A stretch of DNA of 64,000 nt from JAJAZB01 sp964244295 (GTDB lineage Bacteria > Bacteroidota > Bacteroidia > Cytophagales > Spirosomataceae), in contig CAXTIG010000005.1 in assembly GCA_964244295.1 (NCBI GenBank), forward strand, positions 62,001 through 126,000, written 5' to 3'. Position numbers and translations under genes: made by a program. Below are positions 1-8,939 of this stretch, in pieces (position 1 is the first letter of the stretch; every line of letters starts with the position of its first letter). The notes beneath the pieces were generated by a model, which saw nothing but the letters and a program-made list of their open reading frames with translations, searched no databases and was not told where the DNA came from.

Positions 1-2
1 TG

Positions 3-1883
3 AAAAAGCGGGGCGTCAACCTGATTGCCTGCTGCCCCTTTCACAACGAGAAAACGCCTTCGTTCAACGTCAACCCCGTCCGGGGCATTTACAAGTGCTT
101 TGGCTGCGGCAAGGCGGGCGATTCGGTGAAGTTCGTGATGGACATCGAGGGCATCTCCTTTCCCGAAGCCCTGCGGCACCTGGCCAAAAAGTACGGCATT
201 GCCATTCCCGAAACGCAGCAGACGCCCGCCGAAGTCGAAGCGCAGAACGAGCGCGAGAGCTTATACATCGCCCTCAACTACGCCAAGACGTTTTACCAGA
301 AAAGCCTCACCGACACCGACGAAGGCCAGAGCATCGGCCTGAGCTATTTTAAAGAGCGAGGCTTCAACGAGAAAATCATCAAGGAATTCGAGCTGGGCTA
401 CAGCCCCGACGCCTGGGATGGGTTGACGAAAACCGCGCTCAAAGACGGCTTTTCCATCGACATCCTCGAAAAGGCGGGTTTGACGATTCGGAAAGAGGAC
501 GGCAAGCAATTCGACCGCTTCCGGGCGCGGGTCACGTTTCCGATTCACAACCTGTCGGGCAAGGTCATCGCCTTCGGGGCGCGGATTCTGAAGGCCGACA
601 AGAACCAGCCAAAGTACCTCAACTCGCCGGAGACGGAGGTCTACCACAAGTCGAACGTGCTGTACGGCATTTTTCAGGCGAAAAATGCCATCCGCGCCGA
701 CGACATCGCCTACCTCGTCGAGGGCTACACCGACGTGCTTTCGCTTCACCAGGCGGGCATCGCCAACGTGGTGGCCTCGTCGGGCACCTCGCTGACGCTG
801 GAGCAAATCAAGCTCATCGGGCGCTTTACCCAAAACGTGACCGTGCTCTACGACGGCGACGCGGCGGGCATCAAGGCCTCGCTGCGCGGGATGGATTTAA
901 TCCTGGAAGAGGGCCTGAACGTGAAACTCTGCTCCTTCCCCGAAGGCGACGACCCCGACAGCTACGTCCGCAAAATCGGCGGCGAAGCCTTCAAAGCCTA
1001 CATCCGCGACCACGCCGTCGATTTCATCACGTTCAAGGCCCAACTCTCGCTTCAGGAAGCGGGCAGTGACCCGTTCAAGCGGGCGGCGGTGATCAGCGAC
1101 ATGGTCGAGAGCATCGCCAAAATCCCGGATTCCATCAAGCGCAGCGTGTTTTTCCAAAAAACCGCGCAGTTGATGGGCATTGACGAAAGCGTGCTGATTG
1201 CCGAGGCGAACAAGCGGTATTTGACCGGGAAGAAAAAAGAAGAAGAAAAACGCAGCACGGAGCGCCGTCCGGACGGCCCGCCGCTCGATTTGCCCGAAGG
1301 CGTTTTCCTGCCCGACGACGTGGAAGCGGGTCTCGACGCGCCCACCGCACCGCGACCGACGCGCACCGCGATGTCGCGGCACGAAGAAGAGTTTTGCCGC
1401 CTGATGGTCAACTACGGCACCCAGGAACTGGAACCCGGCGTGACCCTGGCCCAGTACCTGCTCTACGAAATCGGCACGCTGGCTTTTGAAACCCCCGTGT
1501 ACCAGCGCATCCTGGCCCACGCCCGCGCGGCCTTCGAGCGTCAGGAAGTACCCGACGCCCAGGAATACCTGATGCACCCCGACGAGGAAATCCGGCAGGA
1601 AAGCATCAACCTCGTTACCCAGCGGTACAGTTTGAGCGAAAATTGGAAAACCCAGCACGACATCGACATCGTGGACGAAGCCGACATCCTCGACCGGATG
1701 GCCCACACCAACCTGCTGCGGCTGAAAAAAGCCTTCAACGACCAGCGCATGGAAACCGTGAAGCAGGCCCTCGGCCACACCAGCGACGCCGCCGAACAGG
1801 ACGCGCTGCTGGGTCAGTTTATGGAAATGAAACGCATCGACAAGGCGCTGTCAGGGGAGTTGGGGATTGTGGTGCGGCGGTGA
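3..1883 (+). CDS. dnaG: DNA primase DnaG (5'-truncated by window edge)
   Basis: DnaG makes RNA primers for replication at the fork. The reading frame is open from base 3, so the first residues lie outside the window. The visible start carries the zinc ribbon (CPFH, then CFGC about 25 residues later). The TOPRIM catalytic core follows, with LVEGYTDVL supplying the metal-binding Glu and LYDGDAAG the DxD motif. The helical middle and a poorly conserved C-terminal DnaB-binding region complete it, with a charged, low-complexity linker near codons 405-450. About 627 codons are visible, the expected size for a bacterial primase. The gene ends in TGA and is followed by a long spacer. Only the missing N-terminus is uncertain. 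Confidence 0.97.
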   Translation, partial: KKRGVNLIACCPFHNEKTPSFNVNPVRGIYKCFGCGKAGDSVKFVMDIEGISFPEALRHLAKKYGIAIPETQQTPAEVEAQNERESLYIALNYAKTFYQKSLTDTDEGQSIGLSYFKERGFNEKIIKEFELGYSPDAWDGLTKTALKDGFSIDILEKAGLTIRKEDGKQFDRFRARVTFPIHNLSGKVIAFGARILKADKNQPKYLNSPETEVYHKSNVLYGIFQAKNAIRADDIAYLVEGYTDVLSLHQAGIANVVASSGTSLTLEQIKLIGRFTQNVTVLYDGDAAGIKASLRGMDLILEEGLNVKLCSFPEGDDPDSYVRKIGGEAFKAYIRDHAVDFITFKAQLSLQEAGSDPFKRAAVISDMVESIAKIPDSIKRSVFFQKTAQLMGIDESVLIAEANKRYLTGKKKEEEKRSTERRPDGPPLDLPEGVFLPDDVEAGLDAPTAPRPTRTAMSRHEEEFCRLMVNYGTQELEPGVTLAQYLLYEIGTLAFETPVYQRILAHARAAFERQEVPDAQEYLMHPDEEIRQESINLVTQRYSLSENWKTQHDIDIVDEADILDRMAHTNLLRLKKAFNDQRMETVKQALGHTSDAAEQDALLGQFMEMKRIDKALSGELGIVVRR

Positions 1884-2451
1884 ATCGACACTCCCATCGA
1901 CAGATGCGAAAAACCGTTTCCGGCGACCACGGCGGCATTGGCCGGGGCAGGTCGGGGTGAGCTCTGAACTGTGAGATCCCGACCTGTTCAGCCCAAGAAG
2001 GAATCTGCTTAAGTACCATTTCCCGCCGGTTTACCTACCTCATGCCCCCGAAGCAGGCACTTCGGGTGTACGTGTTTGGCGGTTGACCAACACCCGGCGA
2101 ATCAGGCGGGTGTTGGTCAGCCACTAAACATGTACACCCCCCACCGGTACGCACGGGGCGGGCACGCGAAGCCCATCCCTGATTTTTGTCGGCCAGGAGG
2201 AATGGTCTTGAAAAACGTTTCCGATACGCTTGGTTAAAATCTGACAGTCAGCGTAATTAGCGCCGTTTTTAGCCCTCACCCTCCAACCCACCCTCTGCCT
2301 ATGCCCTGACCCCGACGCTGCTTCCTCCCTGCCTTTTCGCTTTTTCACCCCGTTACCCCTCTTTTCACCGCCGCTTCGAAAAAGGAGGTGCCGTTTTGTG
2401 TAATCGATCCGATCCCTTGAACTGTGTTAACCAACCCTCATCATTTTTTTA
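1884..2451. other. Intergenic spacer without a recognisable gene
   Basis: These 568 bases separate dnaG from the first T9SS gene. I see no convincing coding frame: the short frames here lack signal peptides or family motifs. The only strong structure is the inverted repeat at 2081-2122. The last 80 bases before the T9SS gene are T/C-rich, typical of a Bacteroidota leader, but I could not place a clear TAnnTTTG box. Confidence 0.6.
2081..2122. repeat. Inverted repeat / hairpin in the dnaG-T9SS spacer
   Basis: The arms GACCAACACCCG (2085-2096) and CGGGTGTTGGTC (2107-2118) are perfectly complementary and extend outward to 2081 and 2122 with one G-T pair. The loop is 10 nt. No T-run follows on either side, so it is not a standard intrinsic terminator. 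It may be a structured RNA element or a dispersed palindromic repeat. Confidence 0.7.
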
Positions 2452-5400
2452 ATGAAACCGCGTCCGTTTTTTTTAGTATCCTTCCAATTTGGCTTGCTGG
2501 CGCTGTTTGGCCTGCTGGCCCTGAGCGCCCAGGCTCAGACCTACACCGTCACCCAGAGCACCGACGACGGCACCGGGGCCACCAACACCCTGAGTTGGGC
2601 CATCAACCAGGCCAACGGCGATGCCGGGGCTTCAACCATCACCTTTACCGTTTCGACGGTCACGCTCACCGGGGCGTTGCCGGCCGTTACGAAGACGCTC
2701 ACCATCACCGGCCTGAGTGAATTTTGCCCGGCCACGGGCGTGGGCGGTACGGTCGTCGAACGCAGCACCGCCGACGGCACGCCCACGTTTCGGCTGTTCA
2801 ACCTGACGGGCCTCGACCAAAGCCTGACGCTCAACGACCTCGTTTTAAGAAACGGTTCGACCAACGATAACCTGGCGGGGGGAGCCGTGCTGGCGGGCAA
2901 CAACGGCTCGTTGATCCGGCGAACCACGGTTTCGCTGACGCGCTGTCTGGTTGAAAATTGCCAGGGCGGGAGCGGGAACAGCATCGGGGGCGGCATTTAC
3001 GCGGAGGGTACGCTGACCGTCGACCGGTGCGTGTTCCGGAACAACACGGCCTCGACCGGCGGCGGGGCCATTCATGCCCGGCACGTCGGGGGCGTTGTGA
3101 AAAATTCCACGTTCCAAAGCAATTCGGGTGCGTTCGGCGGGGGGGTGTATGCCGTCGACGTGGATGAACTCAGGCTGGAAAACTGCACGTTCAGCGGCAA
3201 CACGGCCACCATCGACGGGGGAGCCATTCTCAATCAGGCCGCGTACACGGCTTCGACCATGCTGCTGACGCACTGCACGTTTTACAATTGCAACCGGGCG
3301 GCTTTTTCCGGTCGCATGACGTTTACGAACGGAATTGCGCCCATCACGAAACTGGCCAACAACCTTTTCGTGGCCAACCCCCAGGGCAGCATTTTTGGCA
3401 TATTCAGCACGCCCCTTTCGCTGGGTGGCAACGTGTTCACCGATAACGAAGGGGACTTCACCAGCGCGCCGTCCGACAAAGTCGGTCAGAGCGTGTCGCT
3501 GGCCGCCCTGGCCGCCAACGGGGCCTGTAACCTCACCCACGCCCTGACGGCCTTCAATTCGGCCATCGACAACGGCGTGGCCACCACCCCGACCACCGAC
3601 GCTCGCGGCAAAGCCCGCTCGTCGGGGGCGGCCCCCGACGCCGGGGCCTACGAGTACCAGTACCCCACCAGCCTGACGGCCAGCGTACCCGCCAACACGA
3701 GCCTGTGCGCCGGGCTGTCGCTCCCGCTGACGTTCGCCGCCAGTGGCGGCGATGGCCTCCTGACCGGCCTCAGCCTGACGGCCCAACTTTCCGACGCCAC
3801 CGGCTCGTTTGCCAGCCCCACCGACCTGGTGGGTAGCATCGGCGTGGGCGAAACCACCCTGACCATCCCCGCCGGCACACCCGCCGGCACGGGCTACCGC
3901 CTCCGCGTCGTCAGCACCACGCCCGCCCTGACCAGCAGCGAAAGCGCGGCCTTCACCGTGTACGCCCTGCCGGTACTGAGCAGCGCAACGGCCAGCCCCA
4001 ACCCAATTTGTGCGGGCGGCACCCTGATCCTGACGGCCACGGCCTCCGGGGGCGCAGGCACCTTGTCGTACGTCTGGAGCGGAGCCAACGCCTTCTCGGC
4101 CACCGATAATCCCACCAACCGTACGGTGAGTCTGGCCGACGGGGGCGTCTACTCGGTGACCGTCGAGGATGAAAACGGCTGCCAGACTTCCGGCCAGACC
4201 GCTTCGGTGACGGTCAATGCCCTCCCCACCGTGAGCATCACGGGCTTGGCCAGCAGTTTTTGCAAAAATGCCCCATCCGTCACGCTGACGGGTAGCCCGG
4301 CAGGCGGCAGTTTCACCATCGACGGCAACGCCGCGACGAGTTTCGACCCGGCCAGCCTGAGTGTCGGCCCGCACACCGTGGTGTACACCTACACCAACCC
4401 GACCACTACGTGTAGCAACACGGCCAGCCAAACGGTGACGGTCAACGACCTGCCCGTGGTGAGCATCACGGGTTTAGCCAGCAGTTTTTGCCAAAACGCG
4501 ACGGCGGTTCCGCTCACGGGCAGCCCAGCGAACGGCAGCTTCAGTATCGATGGCAACCCCGCTACCAGCTTCGACCCGGCCCTGTTGGCACCGGGCGGGC
4601 GCTCGGTGATGTACACCTACACCGACCCGGTTACCACGTGTAGCAACACGGCCAGCCAAACGGTGACCATCCTCCAGCCCCAGTTTACCAGCCCGGCCAC
4701 GGTGAGTGGCGGGACGGTCTGCGCGGGCACCCCGGTGATGCTGAGTTTTGCGGTAAACTGCCCGGTCAATGCCAGTTTCGTGGCCGAATTGACCACTGCG
4801 GCGGGGCTACCGTTGGGCATCAGCCTGGGTAGCGTCAGCCAGGGCAACAACTCCGTTACCATCCCGGCAGGTACCCCCACGGGCACCTACAAAGTTCTGG
4901 TGACGGGCAGCAATCCGACGATTACCTCCCTGAGCAGCACGACGGTTGGCGTGACGGGTTTGTCGGCCAATTTCAACAGTACCGCCACCGTCAGTCAGGT
5001 ACCCGCCTGCGCCGGGGCAAGCATCCGGGTGAGTTTCACCCAGGCCCCGGCTCCGGTGTGTTCGTTCCCGCTGGGCAACGTCTTCACGGCCCAGTTGTCC
5101 GACGCTTCGGGCAGCTTCGCGGCACCCGTCTCGTTGGGCAGCGTCAGCCCCGGTCTCAACACCCTGACGGTGCCGCAGAACACCCCAGGCGGCAGCGGCT
5201 ACCGGGTGCGGATTGCGGCCACGAGCAACGGTTCCTCGGCGTATTCGTCCCTGAGCGCCGCCTTCACGGTAAACGGGCCGGGCTTTTCGAGCACTCCGAC
5301 GGTGAGCGCCGACAACAAGTGCGCGGGGGAAGCGGTACGGGCCAGTTTTGCGGTAACGGGTTGCGCCTTCCCTACGGGGAATAGTTTCACGGCGCAGCTT

Positions 5401-5865
5401 TCCAACGCAATGGGCAGCTTTGCCAGTCCAGTGAGTGTGGGAACGGTTATGCCGGGGGGACTCAACAACGTGACCATCCCAGCGGGGACGCCCGCCGGGA
5501 CGGGTTACAAGCTGCGCATTGTGAGCAGCAACCCGGCGGGAACCAGTGCGGTAAGCGCCAACTTCAAAGTGAAAGACTGCGGCAGCAACCGGGAGATTGC
5601 CCCGGAAGAAAACGGCTTGCGGGTGGCCGTCAGCCCCAACCCCTTGCCGGAAGGCAAACTGCGGATTGCCATCAGCGGCGTGGAAGGCCAGGCCCTGCGG
5701 GTGGACTTGTTCAACGGTTTGGGTCAATCGCTGCGGGAGCACGCCATCAGGCGGGCCTCGAAAGAAGAAATTCTGATTTGGGACATCTCGCGCCAGCCCC
5801 AGGGCCTCTACCTGTTGCGCGTCAGTGGCAATCGGGAAAACAAAACCGTCAAGGTAATTCACTGA
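2452..5865 (+). CDS. Large T9SS-secreted surface protein: beta-helix head, Ig-like repeats, sorting domain
   Basis: A 1137-residue protein predicted to be exported by Sec and then by the type IX system to the cell surface. Residues 1-29 are a signal peptide ending in SAQAQ. Residues about 40-400 look like a right-handed beta-helix of the polymorphic outer-membrane / pectate-lyase-like kind, with short N/G-rich repeats (GGAVL, GGGIYAEG, GGAIHARH). After that come Ig/PKD-like repeats, including two near-copies of a module that begins VSITGLASSFC. From residue about 841 the protein shares a two-module stalk with the genes at 8940 and 18641. The last 75 residues are a type-A sorting domain (SPNPLPEGKL, then QPQGLYLLRV and the KTVKVIH end). 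The substrate or ligand is unknown. A terminator follows immediately. Confidence 0.88.
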   Translation: MKPRPFFLVSFQFGLLALFGLLALSAQAQTYTVTQSTDDGTGATNTLSWAINQANGDAGASTITFTVSTVTLTGALPAVTKTLTITGLSEFCPATGVGGTVVERSTADGTPTFRLFNLTGLDQSLTLNDLVLRNGSTNDNLAGGAVLAGNNGSLIRRTTVSLTRCLVENCQGGSGNSIGGGIYAEGTLTVDRCVFRNNTASTGGGAIHARHVGGVVKNSTFQSNSGAFGGGVYAVDVDELRLENCTFSGNTATIDGGAILNQAAYTASTMLLTHCTFYNCNRAAFSGRMTFTNGIAPITKLANNLFVANPQGSIFGIFSTPLSLGGNVFTDNEGDFTSAPSDKVGQSVSLAALAANGACNLTHALTAFNSAIDNGVATTPTTDARGKARSSGAAPDAGAYEYQYPTSLTASVPANTSLCAGLSLPLTFAASGGDGLLTGLSLTAQLSDATGSFASPTDLVGSIGVGETTLTIPAGTPAGTGYRLRVVSTTPALTSSESAAFTVYALPVLSSATASPNPICAGGTLILTATASGGAGTLSYVWSGANAFSATDNPTNRTVSLADGGVYSVTVEDENGCQTSGQTASVTVNALPTVSITGLASSFCKNAPSVTLTGSPAGGSFTIDGNAATSFDPASLSVGPHTVVYTYTNPTTTCSNTASQTVTVNDLPVVSITGLASSFCQNATAVPLTGSPANGSFSIDGNPATSFDPALLAPGGRSVMYTYTDPVTTCSNTASQTVTILQPQFTSPATVSGGTVCAGTPVMLSFAVNCPVNASFVAELTTAAGLPLGISLGSVSQGNNSVTIPAGTPTGTYKVLVTGSNPTITSLSSTTVGVTGLSANFNSTATVSQVPACAGASIRVSFTQAPAPVCSFPLGNVFTAQLSDASGSFAAPVSLGSVSPGLNTLTVPQNTPGGSGYRVRIAATSNGSSAYSSLSAAFTVNGPGFSSTPTVSADNKCAGEAVRASFAVTGCAFPTGNSFTAQLSNAMGSFASPVSVGTVMPGGLNNVTIPAGTPAGTGYKLRIVSSNPAGTSAVSANFKVKDCGSNREIAPEENGLRVAVSPNPLPEGKLRIAISGVEGQALRVDLFNGLGQSLREHAIRRASKEEILIWDISRQPQGLYLLRVSGNRENKTVKVIH

Positions 5866-5871
5866 AAAAAC

Positions 5872-5919
5872 GTCACAAAAAAAGATTCCTCATTCGCGTG
5901 GGGAATCTTTTTTTGTGAC
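5872..5919 (+). terminator. Intrinsic terminator after the first T9SS gene
   Basis: Long hairpin just after the stop codon: left arm from GTCACAAAAAAAGATTCC, right arm GGAATCTTTTTTTGTGAC. The symmetric A-run/T-run arms make it able to act on either strand. Confidence 0.85.
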
Positions 5920-6219
5920 CACCAGCGCACGGATAGCCAGCGCATGAGGGTGAAAACGCCCCGACCGGATCAACCATCGCCCTTGAAGTAATTCGGAGCC
6001 AGTACCCTGAAACAACCGAACGGCTCCGTGTTGCCCTAAACGGTGAGGGCGGTTGCTCCGTGCGTACTCGGGTGAACGTAGTTTAACCCAATCACGCATC
6101 TCTTTTTTTAATAAATACCTGTTTTTCAGAGTATTGGTAAAAAGCAGAAACTGAAAGCCGAAACTGAAAACTACTTTGTAAAGCTATATTTGGAAGTTGA
6201 ATGGTGCTGCAACTTCCCC
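5920..6219. other. Spacer upstream of the AraC/TPR regulator
   Basis: About 300 bases with no gene that I recognise. The only signal I can assign is the TAnnTTTG promoter box at 6185-6192 immediately before the regulator. Confidence 0.5.
6185..6192 (+). promoter_or_regulatory. Bacteroidota -7 box (TATATTTG) for the AraC/TPR gene
   Basis: TATATTTG fits the TAnnTTTG consensus and lies 28 nt before the ATG at 6220. That argues for 6220 as the start rather than the upstream in-frame TTG, which overlaps the box. No clear TTG -33 element is present at the usual distance. Confidence 0.5.
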
Positions 6220-8154
6220 ATGATCTCCACTGCGGATCACGTACTCCTCGAAAAGCTAAACCGGCTGATTGACGATAACCTCGGCAACCCAGCCTTTTCG
6301 ATTGACGCGATTTGCCAGACGTTGGGGATCAGCCGTTCGCACTTGCACCGAATCCTCAAAGAGCAAACGGATTCATCGACTTCGCTCTACATCCGAAAAC
6401 GGCGGCTGTTGAAAGCCAGGCACCTGCTCCTGACCACCGATCTGCGGATTTCCGAACTCTGCGATGCCGTGGGCATCGCCAACCCCCAGAACTTCAGCAC
6501 CTACTTCACGGAGGAATTCGGCGTCAACCCCACCGAGTTCCGGAAACTGCACCACGGGCAGCCCCCGGCAAACGGGGTACTGCGGCCCGAAGCCCCCCAG
6601 GCGGTACCGGAAGTGCCGGTTTTGCCTGCCCCGGATCAACTCACCGGACGCCTCCCCACTCGCCCCCGATTTTGGACCCGTCGGCGGCTGGTTTTAGGTA
6701 GTCTGGTCGCGGGGTTTCTGTTGCTTGCCGGCGGGGGCCTGTACGCGTGGCTCCGGCCCCAACCAGCAAGTCAGCCGACCCCGCCCAGGGGCAATTCCAT
6801 CGCCGTGCTGCCCTTCACCAACCTCGGCCCGGCCAACACCAACCCCGCCTGCGAAGGGATTCTGAGCGAGCTGCATTCGTCGGTTTCGCTCATCAAAAAC
6901 CTGAAGGTGATTGCCCGGTCGTCGTCGGATCAGTACCGGGATACGCAAAAAACGGTCTGGCAGATTGGCGATGAACTCCAGGTGGCGAACGTGCTGAAAG
7001 GCAGCATCCTGAAAACCGGCGATCAGCTTCAAATCAAGGTCGAAATTATCAGCACCCGGGACGACATTCGGACCTGGGTCAAAACCTACCGCGCCCCGTA
7101 CGGGGCTATTTTTCAACTGACTGACCAGATCGTTCGGGATGTGGCCGGGCAACTGAAGCTGACGCTCAGCGTATCGGCCTCCGAAAAACTAGCGCTCGCC
7201 CGCACGCAAAACCCCCTGGCCTACAATGCCTTGTTGCAGGGACGGCAGTTGCTGGTTAGTCGGATGGAGGACGATGTGCTGGCGAGCCTTACCCGCTTGG
7301 ACCGGGCACTAGCCCTCGATTCGACCTTTGCCGAAGCCTACGCGTTTAAAGCGGTTGCCTATCACCTGTTGGTCGGGTCGAAAAAGATCGATACGCCAAC
7401 CGTGAATCGCCTAACGGAAGAAAATGCGCTGAAGGCGATTCGGCTCGACCCGACCAACAGCACCGCCTACGCCGTGTTGGGCAGTTTGTACTATTCGACC
7501 TACCAGTGGCAGGCCTCCGAAAATGCGTTTCGGATTGCCTTGCAACACAACCCCAACGACGCCCAGGCCAACTACTGGTACAGTTTGCTGCTACGGACGA
7601 TGGGGCGCTTCAACGAGGCCGTTCGTTACAGCGCCCAGGCCATTGGGCTCGACCCGCTCCACCCCATCATGATGGCCGGGCATATTATCAATTGCGCCTA
7701 CGCCAATCGGTTCGACTTAGCCCGTGCGAGTATCGAAATGGGCCAGGGGCTTTTCGACAAGTCATTCTCTTATCAATGGGGGCAGGGCATCTACTGGATG
7801 GAACAAGCGGACTATGGTCGGGCGGTGGCTTATTTTCAACAAGCTCAACGCTTGAACCCTGACGACAAAGGGCAAACCCCCATCCTCATCTATTGCGAAG
7901 CCAAGCGGGGCAACCGCCCCGAAGCCATTCGGTTTCTTCGGGAACTGACCGCCACCACGCCCCGCTCCGACTACGAACGGGCGGTGGTGTACGCCGGACT
8001 GGCCCAGGCCGACAGCAGCCTGTACTTTCTCAAAAAAGCCGCCGATGGCGGGTACCTGTACCGCGATACGAAGGCCATGACCGTCTTCAAACCCTACCAT
8101 TCGCACCCGGTTTTCAAGGCGGTGATGCGCCAGTTTAAGTTGCCGGAGGAGTAA
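6220..8154 (+). CDS. Membrane-anchored AraC-type regulator with TolB/FlgO-like and TPR domains
   Basis: A 644-residue protein. Residues about 5-108 form an AraC/XylS double helix-turn-helix (SIDAICQTLGISRSHLHR and ISELCDAVGIANPQNFS), here placed at the N-terminus. A proline-rich linker leads to one membrane segment at about 155-177 (LVLGSLVAGFLLLAGGG). Outside the membrane, a domain starting SIAVLPFTNLG matches the module found in adenylate cyclases and CadC-like regulators, and a run of TPR repeats follows to the end. The layout suggests a one-component sensor that binds DNA while anchored in the membrane and senses something in the periplasm. The ligand and targets are unknown; the adjacent surface-protein genes are candidates. 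Confidence 0.85.
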   Translation: MISTADHVLLEKLNRLIDDNLGNPAFSIDAICQTLGISRSHLHRILKEQTDSSTSLYIRKRRLLKARHLLLTTDLRISELCDAVGIANPQNFSTYFTEEFGVNPTEFRKLHHGQPPANGVLRPEAPQAVPEVPVLPAPDQLTGRLPTRPRFWTRRRLVLGSLVAGFLLLAGGGLYAWLRPQPASQPTPPRGNSIAVLPFTNLGPANTNPACEGILSELHSSVSLIKNLKVIARSSSDQYRDTQKTVWQIGDELQVANVLKGSILKTGDQLQIKVEIISTRDDIRTWVKTYRAPYGAIFQLTDQIVRDVAGQLKLTLSVSASEKLALARTQNPLAYNALLQGRQLLVSRMEDDVLASLTRLDRALALDSTFAEAYAFKAVAYHLLVGSKKIDTPTVNRLTEENALKAIRLDPTNSTAYAVLGSLYYSTYQWQASENAFRIALQHNPNDAQANYWYSLLLRTMGRFNEAVRYSAQAIGLDPLHPIMMAGHIINCAYANRFDLARASIEMGQGLFDKSFSYQWGQGIYWMEQADYGRAVAYFQQAQRLNPDDKGQTPILIYCEAKRGNRPEAIRFLRELTATTPRSDYERAVVYAGLAQADSSLYFLKKAADGGYLYRDTKAMTVFKPYHSHPVFKAVMRQFKLPEE

Positions 8155-8200
8155 CGGTTTTTTTGCGAAACAACTCGAAGGCGACCCTCTGACGGACCTA

Positions 8201-8880
8201 AAAAACCCCTCCTGCAACAATACACGAAGAAATGACACAATACACGAAGTTTCTGACACAATAGCAAACGTCTTTTCTTCCCAAGCTCCTCAGTTTTACA
8301 GCAGCAAAACCCACCCCCTTCGCTGCTGTCATGCCTGTCCCTTTACCCGCCCCTTTACTGCCCGCCTTTCGCCCGGTTCCGCTCCGACCGGCCTGGCTAC
8401 TCCCCGCCGCACTGGCCGGGTTACTCTGGACCTGCACCCCCACCGACCTGGAACGCAGGCAGGCCGATAACCTCCGCCTGACCAAAGCCCTCCACGCCTG
8501 CCTCAACCGGGGCGACTGGGCGGCCCTCGGCGGCTTGTGCGCCCCGACCGTCCGCTACCGGGGCCGCCTGAGTGGCTTCGCCGAGGTAGATGAACCGCAA
8601 TCCCGGTTTCTGACCCGTTACCGAAGCACCCTGGGTACCGACCGGCCCGGCGTGCTGGAAATCCGCCAGATGTACCCCGCCGGGGGCTATCACGTCATCG
8701 TGGAAGGGCGCGTGGGCCAGCCGCCCGACACCACCCGCCCGGTGTGCCTGATTTATACCATCGAAGAGGGGCACCTTACCCGCCTGTACGCCTACTGACG
8801 ACCCTACCGGGCACGGTGCCACGCCCTTCCCGATTTACTTTTTTCAAACCCAAATCAGTTCCTTTTCGTCAAGTCCTCTT
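8201..8880 (+). repeat. Segmental duplication, copy A (partner at 18021-18640)
   Basis: The upstream region, the lipoprotein gene and the downstream spacer all reappear near 18.0-18.6 kb. Shared stretches include CAACAATACACGAAG, TTTCTGACACAATAGCA, CCTCAGTTTTACAGCAGC and CTTCGCTGCTGTCATGCC before the gene, and CCCAAATCAGTT with TTCGTCAA after it. In copy A the 13-mer ACAATACACGAAG occurs twice (8217-8229, 8237-8249); copy B has it once. Confidence 0.8.
8331..8798 (+). CDS. Small NTF2/SnoaL-like lipoprotein, paralogue A
   Basis: A 155-residue protein with a hydrophobic N-terminus ending in a lipobox-like LLWTC, so it is probably a lipoprotein. The remainder (ALHACLNRGDWAALGGLCAP, then FLTRYRSTLG, VIVEGRVGQPPDTTRP and CLIYTIEEG) resembles the NTF2/SnoaL-like alpha+beta fold, which often forms a ligand pocket. 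Catalytic residues cannot be assigned. It is about 80 percent identical by eye to the protein at 18135. Both lie directly upstream of a giant T9SS protein in the same orientation. That context suggests the pair is co-expressed; the function is unknown. Confidence 0.75.
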   Translation: MPVPLPAPLLPAFRPVPLRPAWLLPAALAGLLWTCTPTDLERRQADNLRLTKALHACLNRGDWAALGGLCAPTVRYRGRLSGFAEVDEPQSRFLTRYRSTLGTDRPGVLEIRQMYPAGGYHVIVEGRVGQPPDTTRPVCLIYTIEEGHLTRLYAY

Positions 8881-8939
8881 TACCCTACGGCCCGAGTTCA
8901 ATCCTTTCTTTTTTCAGTAAACCCTCAATCTTTTTTTTC

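Noticed and set aside
2124..2348. A 74-codon minus-strand frame in the dnaG spacer
   Set aside because: No signal peptide, domain or conserved neighbour; kept as intergenic.
2541..5862. Long minus-strand open frames opposite the first T9SS gene (up to 528 codons)
   Set aside because: They result from the GC-rich, stop-poor antisense of a repetitive coding sequence; they lack family features and the plus-strand frame has signal peptide, repeats and sorting domain.
5890..6099. A 69-codon minus-strand frame after the first T9SS gene
   Set aside because: No recognisable family, arginine-rich composition typical of antisense GC-rich DNA, and it starts in the terminator stem.
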